DNA from: Helianthus annuus
Taxonomy: Eukaryota; Streptophyta; Magnoliopsida; Asterales; Asteraceae
Assembly (NCBI RefSeq): GCF_002127325.2
Contig: NC_035436.2
Coordinates: 111,251,591-111,315,590, forward strand
DNA length: 64,000 bases
Reading direction: 5' to 3'
Shown here: in pieces, positions 56,263 to 64,000 of the stretch
Layout: each line of letters begins with the position of its first letter
Position numbering within the stretch: position 1 is the stretch's first letter
Position numbers and translations under genes: made by a program
Notes under the pieces: model-generated
What the model was told of the DNA's origin: nothing
What the model saw: the letters and a program-made list of their open reading frames with translations, nothing else
Database searches by the model: none

Positions 56263-57297
56263 ATGTCTTCTAGTTCATCCAAGAGACTCAAGTCAAAGAA
56301 GGGTTCGACCTCCTCCGCCATGTCCCAAAAGGATTGTATGAAGTTTATGGCTAAACAATTTGCAAAGGTCCTACCCGACATTGTTAGCAAGATCCAAACC
56401 GATTCACCCCATGGTTCGGTCGACTCAAAGGCCGACAAACCCAAATCGACCTTCCAATTTAAGCACTTCATGGCTTGTAAACCCTTAGAATTTACCGGCA
56501 AGAATGGCGCTACCGCCATGATGAACTGGTTTGATGCCATCGAGCGTACTATCCAAACCTTAGAGGATATGCTTCGTTCATGCGTAATAGATTTTGGTGG
56601 CAACTGGGATTCATACTTGCCCTTGGCTGAATTCTCGTACAATAACAGCTATCACACGAGTATCCAAATGGCTCCTTTCGAAGCATTGTATGGTCGCAAG
56701 TGCCGTTCGCCTATTTCTTGGCACGAGATTGGTCAAGCCCAAATCACCGGTCCCGAGCTTATACAAGAGGCTACGGACAAGATTTTACAGGTTCGAGACA
56801 ACTTATTGAAAGCCAGGAACCGACAGAAGAGTTACGCTGACAAAGGACGCAAACCTATGGAATTCGAGACAGGTGACAACGTGCTTCTCAAGGTATCCCC
56901 TTGGAAAGGCGTGGTTCGATTTGGCAAGAAAGGGAAACTCGCACCTCGCTACGTTGGTCCTTTCAAGATTCTCGAAAGGATTGGCAAGGTTGCGTATAGA
57001 CTGGACCTGCCTGAAGGACTCAGCAATGTACACCCTGTCTTCCATGTGTCCAACTTAAAGAAATGCCTAGCTGACGAAGGACTCCACGTTCCTCTCGAAG
57101 ACTTGCAAGTCAACGAAACACTTCACTTTGTAGAAAAACCGGTCGAAATCATGGACCAAGGAACCAAGCAATTGAGGCGCAGTCGAATTCCTATTGTCAA
57201 AGTTCGATGGGAAGGAAAACGTGGCGCTGAATTTACTTGGGAGCTCGAAAGCGAAATGAAATCGAAATATCCTCATCTTTTCCCTGAGTCTTCCTAA
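56263..57297 (+). CDS. In-frame gag-integrase C-terminus fusion protein, 344 aa
   Basis: An intact frame from ATG to TAA. Residues 1-93 are the gag N-terminus ([44 protein letters not shown]). From residue 94 it is integrase, starting at the catalytic Glu region ([12 protein letters not shown]), so both catalytic Asp residues and the zinc finger are gone. The C-terminal DNA-binding domain is whole: the [21 protein letters not shown] segment, the GPY/F motif ([20 protein letters not shown]), and a chromodomain-like tail ([30 protein letters not shown]). The junction at GCCATCGAG/CGTACT suggests a deletion of PR-RT-RNase H-integrase core at a short shared GAG. No stop or frameshift is present, unlike every other gypsy frame here except the Tat pol. 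Whether a protein is made is unknown; it cannot catalyse integration. Confidence 0.8.
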   Translation: MSSSSSKRLKSKKGSTSSAMSQKDCMKFMAKQFAKVLPDIVSKIQTDSPHGSVDSKADKPKSTFQFKHFMACKPLEFTGKNGATAMMNWFDAIERTIQTLEDMLRSCVIDFGGNWDSYLPLAEFSYNNSYHTSIQMAPFEALYGRKCRSPISWHEIGQAQITGPELIQEATDKILQVRDNLLKARNRQKSYADKGRKPMEFETGDNVLLKVSPWKGVVRFGKKGKLAPRYVGPFKILERIGKVAYRLDLPEGLSNVHPVFHVSNLKKCLADEGLHVPLEDLQVNETLHFVEKPVEIMDQGTKQLRRSRIPIVKVRWEGKRGAEFTWELESEMKSKYPHLFPESS

Positions 57298-57331
57298 ATT
57301 TCGGGACGAAATTTCCTAAAGGAGGGGAGAC

Positions 57332-59060
57332 TGTAACGCCCTGTGTTTTGTACTTTCTATTTATAGCTTGTCTTACTCGTGTTGCTAATTTTGGAAGCTT
57401 TGTATCATTGTACTCGTTCCTTCTAGTACTCGTTGTAAACTCGAGATTTTGATCATGAATGAAAACTTGCATTTCCTTGTTACATACTATACATACACCA
57501 TAATACGATTAATCATGAGATCATTTGATACTTCTTTGTGATACTTACAAACATATGTTGAACTTGTAAATATGTGACATATACTTGTTACTTACAAACA
57601 TGTTACATACTTGTACATTACACTTTTTGCCTAGTTAAATCATGTTTTATTTCATATTTCACCTTGTTACAAGTTAGGGGAAACATTGTTGCATATTATT
57701 ACACAACTTAACTAATAAAATTACTCATTATAATGTTTTAAAAAAAATAAAAAACTAAAGAAACATGGCAGCCCAAATTCAGCAAAATTCAGCCCCATAT
57801 AGTTGGGTTTTGTGGGCTAGTTTCAAGGTGTAACCCCTTCTAAACACTTCCAAAGCCCAACCCATTGAAACCCTAATCCTTCCCCCTATAAATACCACTT
57901 ATAACCAGCCTCCCTACCACTTTTGCAACACTAAAAACTCTCAAAACATCCTCCAAACCGTAGCTGAAAGCAAAGGTTCGAGTAGATTGACACCCCTTCA
58001 CGAAAATGAGCATAACTCACTCAATTCTTATCCGATTCACTCGATTCTTTTTCCTACTTGCTTGTATAATCATGGGGTTCGATTCCTAGACTTCTCCTTG
58101 GAGAAATCAGACCTGGAAATGCCCCGAAATAGTCCATAAACTTTCTGTTTGTTTTTATGTTCATCAAAAAACTTGTTTAAATCTATGCAACTTGTGTCCA
58201 ACACATCTCATACCTATGTCCTAATGCTTACAACTTATCCCATGGTTGGTTAAGCTTAAAAACAAGGTTGAGACATCTAAATCAGAGGTTAAAACCTCAT
58301 AAACTTTCTGTTTTTAATTAGGGTTTTACCCACAAGTAATGTTCAAGTGTGAAACTTGTTGAATGTGTGATGGTTGGATTAGCTTGGGCTATCCTTCATA
58401 AGAATCCACTCATTACTTGATGTTTTGCTATAGATTAGTTGTTGTTAATACCTTGATACTTGTATGTTCATGACCCTCCTTGTTGTTTATAACAACAAGT
58501 GTAGTGGTGAACAATAGAGGTGCCTAAATGGAAGCTTGTTCTTCCTACCTCATGTATGTATTCTATGACACAAAGAGGTACCTAAATGGAGACATTAATC
58601 TCCTACCTCATGCTTGAATCATAAGACTTGTAAACTATATAATATCTAAGTTATTCTATATGTATACATCTAAGTAACTAAGACTTGATGATGACTTAAT
58701 AGTTATTTGTTAAGTGGACGTTACATCATCTATGACCATGCCCTTGTTACGACTCTAATGGATCTTAGAATCCATGAAATCATACCAACTCTTTTGAGTT
58801 TCAATAGTGTCAAGAACAAGAGTTATGCGTACAAGATGATTATTTTCACCTATGTTACTTTCTATATATTAAAAACTCCGAATCTATAATCTTCCGTTAT
58901 ACGCCAAACTCACACACCTACGTTTCCTTGTGTAGAAGGACAGGGTGCTCCGAACTAATTCATCTACAAACTTGCTCTCGGAATTTCAAGTCACCACTTG
59001 TAAACCGTGAGTATACTCGTATTTCCCCCTTTTTACTTTTACCACTTTTGGGGTGTAACA
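57332..59060 (+). repeat. Second, unrelated LTR inside the composite element
   Basis: TGTAACGCCCTGTG follows directly on a purine tract (CCTAAAGGAGGGGAGAC), and the segment ends TTTTGGGGTGTAACA. Its ends and interior differ from the flanking short LTRs. It appears to be the 3' LTR of the element that supplied the integrase end. The interior is non-coding; AGGTACCTAAATGGA phrases repeat near 58520 and 58575. Confidence 0.65.
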
Positions 59061-59597
59061 TGTTTACTTATCAAAAACTTACACATGAACATATTCTTAT
59101 GCAATGCACAAAATAATACATTATATATGAATACTTTGATACATCTTGATGCTTGTTAATACTCATATTCCCAAAAAAATGGAAACTTATCATCAAGATA
59201 GGGGTGATTCCCTAACCTTGATGATTAGCTCCGCTCACTTTCCAACTTCACCAATGAGCTAGGGGTGATTCCCTTACCTCGGAGGTAGTTACCAACTTTT
59301 CTTCGTTCTCAAATGATTGAACGTCCCTTTTCAAAAAAAAATTTGGAATTTATTTCACGTGCATGCTAATATGTTATACTGGATTCGTGTTACTTGGGTG
59401 AAACTTTATGTGATAAACTTGTCATTAACTTCGTAAGAAGCCACACCTTAACATACACGATGGGTTGACCTGTGTATTCACATGCCAGGGATACGTTAAT
59501 CTTGTTAACTAAGTATGGCATGTGGATTGTTCTAAATTTTTATGAAAATACGTTAATCTTAGATTTCGAGGACGAAATCTCCTAAAGTAGGGGAGAC
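59061..59597 (+). other. Leader-like piece and polypurine tract
   Basis: Two AGGGGTGATTCCCT phrases (59200, 59262) resemble gypsy leaders. At the end comes a second copy of the sequence that normally follows integrase (TTTCGAGGACGAAATCTCC, then AAAGTAGGGGAGAC). No ORF. Confidence 0.6.
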
Positions 59598-60110
59598 TGT
59601 AACATTTGCCAATTTTAGAGCTATAGGATTAACGACCCGCCCGTAAACTTGAGGTTATGTCTTGAGCATATTGCGTTTTCTTGGTTTGATATGTTAGACA
59701 CATGCCATATTTAAGGTTTATCTTGAATCATATGCTTGCCATGAGGAATTGATCACACTTTTTAACTTATGCTATGTACGTACCAAACTTGTATACTCGC
59801 CTTTGCTTTTGCATTGAATTGTATTTTAAACATGTTACAGGTTGATGATGATGCTATAAAAGAAGTAGCGTTGATGCCTAGATACACATATAGACGTTAG
59901 GGTTGAATATGTTGTATCAAATTTTGTTATGTTATCATGTTGTATTGGTTAAACTTGTTGTATTTGGAATTTCTTGTAATGTTGACTAGTTGAAGTTATG
60001 AAATGAAACTTGGATTATTAAATTATTGTCACAAATAGTGTTATGATGTCTCGAGCAATCTTCACACTTCGTCTCATCCCGATGTTTCCGCCATTGGTTG
60101 GGGTGTGACA
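59598..60110 (+). repeat. 3' LTR of the composite element
   Basis: TGTAACATTTGCC to GGTTGGGGTGTGACA, 513 bp, carrying the unrearranged end that the 5' LTR lost. No primer site follows; the target-site copy AACTC does. Confidence 0.9.
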
Positions 60111-60115
60111 AACTC

Positions 60116-61036
60116 GCACCAAGAAAAAGGGAATACGGGTTGCCGTTGTGTCATGCAGTTTAGTACTTAAGTGTTCAATTTTTGGACCATTTTTCACTTG
60201 ATTTCAAAATTTTTACAATTTTTTTCCCAAAACATCAAAAATTTCCCCCATCCCTACACTTGGGATACATTGTCCCCAATGTATGGCTTTGAAGGGAAAG
60301 ATCACTCTAAACACACCAACAACAATTTTTCTTCTCCACTCAAACCACAAATATCTTTTTTTCTATAACAACACAAAAGCACACAAAGTAACTACCAACA
60401 TTTCAAAGCTAAAAAACCTAACAAGACTAAGGAAATAGTACTTTGACCTGGTGAAGTTTGACACAACATATGTTGTAGAAGATCCGACTTCCTATCACCA
60501 CCTTCACACAAATATCCGCATATCTTCCCCACACTTGAGTGTTGCCATAACCTTGAAACATAGAAAAATAAAAGAACAACAAGATCAATATAAAACCCGG
60601 GTTGCCTCCCGAGCAGCGCTAAGTTTTCGGGTCTTCAGCCAGACCGTGCCACTCCCGTTTGTGGTGGCTTAAAGAAAGGATTCCTGCCACCTCTATCACT
60701 ACATCGTGCCATTGGGTGAAATGCATCCATCACATGTCCATTCAGTGGGAAATCAAGTACACTCCTTCTTGAACCCTCATACTTTTCTTCACGACCCGAT
60801 GGTTTATTTGTTTTCATTCTTTAACACATACTTTTCATATGATCATTAGACTCACCACCCTTCCCCTCAATGGACTTATAACTAATCACTCTAGTTTGAA
60901 CATCAAAGGACAACTTATGGTTCTTTTCGGTCATGGTAGATCCCGTCTCTACAATCGATTTGAGCATTTTCCGTATAGAGAAACGGTCAACCCAAAATTA
61001 CCCTTTGTTGTGCTGCCATTTTGGTAGAAGCATAGC
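60116..61036 (-). other. Athila-like 3' non-coding interior, part 2
   Basis: It includes the GGTTGCCTCCCGAGCAGCGC segment that is usual downstream of pol in Athila-type elements. No supported ORF. Pol is missing between this and the protease at 61037. Confidence 0.6.
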
Positions 61037-63505
61037 CTAGGACCAGAAAATCCACCGGGTATTCGAATTCTCTAACCGAATCATAACATTCTTAACCATT
61101 CCCCGTGGACGCCTCCAACTCTCATCCGCCAAGCTCACCATGGTTTCTATATCTTGAAGCGGACCAAAGTCATACATATCGTATAGATCACCTGGTAGCA
61201 CACTAATACTCGCCCCGTAGTCCAACAATGCTTGAGGAATTTTTTATTTTCCCACTCGAATAGGCACGAGTGGTGCTCCGTGCTCTTTGTCCATTTCAAC
61301 CTCGGCATCCCTTCCTATACCTGCACTCACTTGACAAGAAGAAGTTAGAAATGTTTCATTAAATTCACTATTAGGAACAGTACTTACCACATTGATATTA
61401 ACACTTTTAATGTTTTTGTGATTTGCCACCGTGTCACTTTGTAGTTGACCTTTGCCTTTCTTCAAGATTGTCACTTCACTTACAAGTTGACCCATTTGAG
61501 TGGTCAAAGATTGGATAGCTTTATCACGGATTTCATCTTTTTGCATGCGAACATCGTCCATTTGATTTCTTCGTTCCATAACTTCATTTCCACCCGAAGA
61601 ACTTTGACCCAAAGACCCACTTTGATCATTACCCGTTTGTTGGAATTACCTTTGAAAACCTTGATTATTGAAGTGTTGGTGAGGAAAAAAATTTCCTTGA
61701 TTTCCTTGAAGGTTCGGGTTGGCTTGATTCGATGGATTTCCGTATCTAAAATTCGGATGGTTTCGTAATCCGGGGTGGTATGTGTTCGAGTTCATATTGT
61801 AATTTCTACCACTAACCCATTGGCCTTGACCCGCATTCACTTCTTCATATTGCCCTTCACCTCCTTGGCAATTTTCAGCCGCACGCCCCAATTCATTGCA
61901 AATGGCACAAACATCATAAATTCGGTTTGTAGTTTGTACATTTGCATCTTCTGCCGCATGCACTTGAGTTCGGGTAATGGCCGGTCTTGCGCTCCTTGAC
62001 GATTAAGCCTTCCTCTTCGATGTAACCGCCATTTGTTCCAAGAACGCCCAATCATCTTGCTCGTAATTGGTACCGAATGTACCATTCGTGATAGACATCA
62101 AATCACGAGCATCCTCGGAACATAAACCCTCATGGAACGCGTTCAACAACTCCCATAATTCAATACCATGATGTGGAAAACTTTTAAGCATCAAATTGAA
62201 CCGTTCAAACGCTTCATGGAACATCTCAACTTGTTGTTGTTGGAAGCTTCTCAAGCTTCTTCTCGCATCATTCGTCTTTTGGGCCGTGAAAAATTCTTCT
62301 AAAAAGATTTGTTGCATTTCTGCCCATGTATAAATTGATGCTGACGGTAAGGTGTAGAACCATTTTTTCGCCTTGTCTTCTAACGAAAACTATTAAAGTA
62401 CCAACTTTACTTCATCCGATGAGAACCCTTGCCCACCGATAGTATTGCATATCGAATCATATGCTTCCAAATGAAAATAGGGCTACTCCATTGCTAGACC
62501 CTTATACTTCAGTAAACTCTGTAGAGAGTTCGTTCTAACTTCAAAAGTCCTTCCTTGATTGTTTTGAGGAATGACTATCGGTGACGGATTGTTGGTAATC
62601 ACCGGCCTACAATGTGCTTCTATACCTCTAACGGCCTCTCGGTTATGTCTTCGTGGCACGCCCAATCAAACTCTTGGGCGTGGTGGACCTTGTGGTCTTG
62701 GAACTTGTGGTCTTTGAGGCGCGAATTGTTGAGGCAGTGGTTGAAATATTTGCCCCACATGTTGTTGTTGCTGAATTTGTCTTTGAATTGGTGGACCTTG
62801 TGGTGGCAATTGTTGAGTAACAATTTGTTGTATTACTTATTGTAGAGGTCTACCAAAACCTTGCATCCCTTGACTTTGACCTTGACCTTGACCTTGACCT
62901 TGCACATACATATACTCCCCTTGATCTCCATCACCTCCATAAAAATAACCTTCTTCTTCATAGCCCCCAAACTCTTCCTCATATCCATCATCATACCCAT
63001 CTCTTCTCACTCTCGAGGTTTGTAGAAGTTGTGGTGTTTGATATTGTACCCCCGGTTGTAAAGGTGGTTGAAATGAAGGGGTAGCATGAACTATGGATGA
63101 AGTTAGATGAAATGGATGTGGTGGTGGTATTTGCTATGATGAAGAGGATTGTTCAGATGATGGGAAGAAAGATGAAAAGGCTGGAACGGCTGATGATGTA
63201 GGAGCATAGCTAAAAGTTTATTCGGTTTGGGTATTTTTGGGTAAGGTGGTGTTGATTTTCTTAATTTCAGGTGTTGATTTAGGAATGGTAGAATTTGGTG
63301 GAGGTGTGGATAGTGTTGGTTGACCCGTAGTGGGTGGAGGTTGTGGTGGATCCATTGTTCTGATCGGTGTAATTGGTGTTGTAGGTGTTGTTGGTGAACC
63401 ACTGATTTTGTTTTCTCTTAGTAACACTCTGTTTCTTTGCAAAGTTCGTTCAATTTCCGGATCGAATGCTAGAGGTGATAGCTTGTGAGAGCCTCTAGTA
63501 TGCAT
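61037..63505 (-). pseudogene. Athila-like gag and protease, decayed
   Basis: Read leftward from about 63505: LAFDPEIERTLQRNR is a typical Athila gag start, followed by a Pro/Thr/Gln-rich stretch (with a CTTGACC-type 6-bp tandem repeat near 62875-62905 coding Gln-Gly). The gag core is FEVRTNSLQSLLKYKGLAM, then LEEFFTAQKTNDARRSLRSF and FERFNLMLKSFPHHGI. A knuckle-like CAICNELGRAAENC comes next, then a linker (DEIRDKAIQSLTTQMGQL), and finally protease (LLDYGASISVLPGDLYDMY; VSLADES). Frames change at least five times and stops occur, for example a TAG after GLAME. The protease active site reads DYGA instead of DLGA or DTGA. No RT follows. Confidence 0.8.
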
Positions 63506-63599
63506 GCACCTATCAATACCTGCACACTAAACACAACCCGCGTAAACCTGAAAAATAACAAACTAAAACTACAAAACATAACACACGTTGCGCACTACT

Positions 63600-63619
63600 C
63601 CCTGGCAACGGCGCCAAAA
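63600..63619 (-). promoter_or_regulatory. Athila-type primer binding site
   Basis: On the minus strand TTGGCGCCGTTGCCAGGGAG follows the 5' LTR end within a few bases, as is usual for Athila and related elements. Confidence 0.75.
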
Positions 63620-63621
63620 TT

Positions 63622-64000
63622 TGATGTGAGGTCGAAGTCTCAATCAGATTTAATCCAAATACTACTAGATAGATTGCGGTAAGTGGGTATCGAACACAGG
63701 GAGTTTGTGGAATATGTGCTATCTCAATGATTTATCTAAATTGACCAAAGTTAACTAAATTGCAAGAAAAGTAAATTCAGAATTGTGGTAGTTTGATTTT
63801 AAAAACTAAAAGTAACTACTTAAATTGCAAATCAACAATTGGTTTTGTAAACAGTTTAGGAACAAATGACCATCCTAAGTTTCCGGTTTTAATTGACAAT
63901 CACGTTCAAATTCAACTAGAAAGAACTACATAGACGTGGCTCATGTGTAGTTAATTGTTTGTGATAAAAGGGAACTAAGTACTCGGATTACAAGAATGCG
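63622..64000 (-). repeat. Athila-like 5' LTR, partial at window edge
   Basis: The same sequence as 52614-53000 with scattered differences and a few small indels. On the minus strand it ends CCTCACATCA. Confidence 0.85.

Larger units (their letters stand above)
54774..60110 (+). mobile_element. Young composite non-autonomous gypsy element
   Basis: The LTRs at 54774-55274 and 59598-60110 are flanked by the exact duplication AACTC (54769-54773, 60111-60115). A Met-tRNA primer site is at 55278 and a purine tract (AAAGTAGGGGAGAC) precedes the 3' LTR. The interior has a leader, one intact gag-integrase fusion frame, a second purine tract, a different 1.73-kb LTR (57332-59060), and a leader-like piece. 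LTRs look identical over about 447 bp, so insertion is recent. It sits inside the Athila-like element. Confidence 0.85.
52614..64000 (-). mobile_element. Athila-like non-autonomous element (extends past window)
   Basis: A minus-strand element with its 3' LTR at 52614-53912, a 3' non-coding interior at 53913-54768 and 60116-61036, gag-protease remnants at 61037-63505, a primer site near 63600-63619, and a 5' LTR from 63622 beyond the window. No RT, RNase H or integrase is found in the 4.4 kb of its own interior, which is interrupted by the composite element at 54774-60110. The left LTR inserted into another LTR. Confidence 0.8.

Noticed and set aside
1..64000. Endogenous pararetrovirus or other viral insertion
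   Set aside because: All RT and gag sequences seen carry LTRs, primer sites or gypsy/copia domain order; no movement protein, coat protein or caulimovirid gene order was found.

Overview
This is a repeat-dense stretch of a plant nuclear genome. The organism is a eudicot. The mix of large Ty3/gypsy families (Tat, Tekay-like chromovirus, Athila) with long LTRs and Met-tRNA primer sites suggests an asterid, perhaps Asteraceae; that placement is inference from element style, not from a marker gene. I find one confident host gene: a two-exon WUSCHEL-related homeobox gene of the WOX3/PRESSED FLOWER type on the minus strand at 45845-47564. Almost everything else is LTR retrotransposon, much of it nested, truncated or decayed.

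Layout. 1-5456: end of a Tat pol, a Tat LTR, then a Tat gag. 5461-13393: a Tekay-like element in the order integrase end, LTR, gag-pol, so one LTR is shared by two partial bodies and about 565 bp is present at both ends. 13394-15425: a Tat 3' end with an antisense spliced ORF and an LTR end. 15428-about 34430: a minus-strand Ty3/gypsy element (E3) with an internally inverted pol. A complete gag-only element (21270-30506, TSD CAAAA) has inserted into its leader. About 34950-36826: an LTR or solo LTR. 36993-44080: a complete Ty1/copia element carrying only a very long decayed gag (TSD AGTTA). 44081-51751: the gene island, with a probable SINE, WOX3, a Stowaway-like MITE in its intron, and three inverted-repeat elements upstream. 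51752-52613: start of another LTR. 52614-64000: a minus-strand Athila-like element lacking RT, RNase H and integrase. Inside it lies a very young composite element (54774-60110, TSD AACTC) whose two LTRs look identical over about 447 bp.

Themes. (1) Four elements here lack a full pol yet show the marks of transposition, so they must have moved in trans: gag-only gypsy, gag-only copia, Athila with gag-PR only, and a gag-integrase fusion element. (2) Nearly every LTR family has its own short, irregularly spaced repeated word. (3) A hairpin with a conserved loop of about 35 nt and arms that change together occurs five times in two element families. (4) The young element has a perfect 36-bp palindrome across its LTR/primer-site junction, absent from its other LTR. 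(5) Many premature stops fit C-to-T decay at CAG or CGA codons. Identities were judged by eye, not by alignment software.
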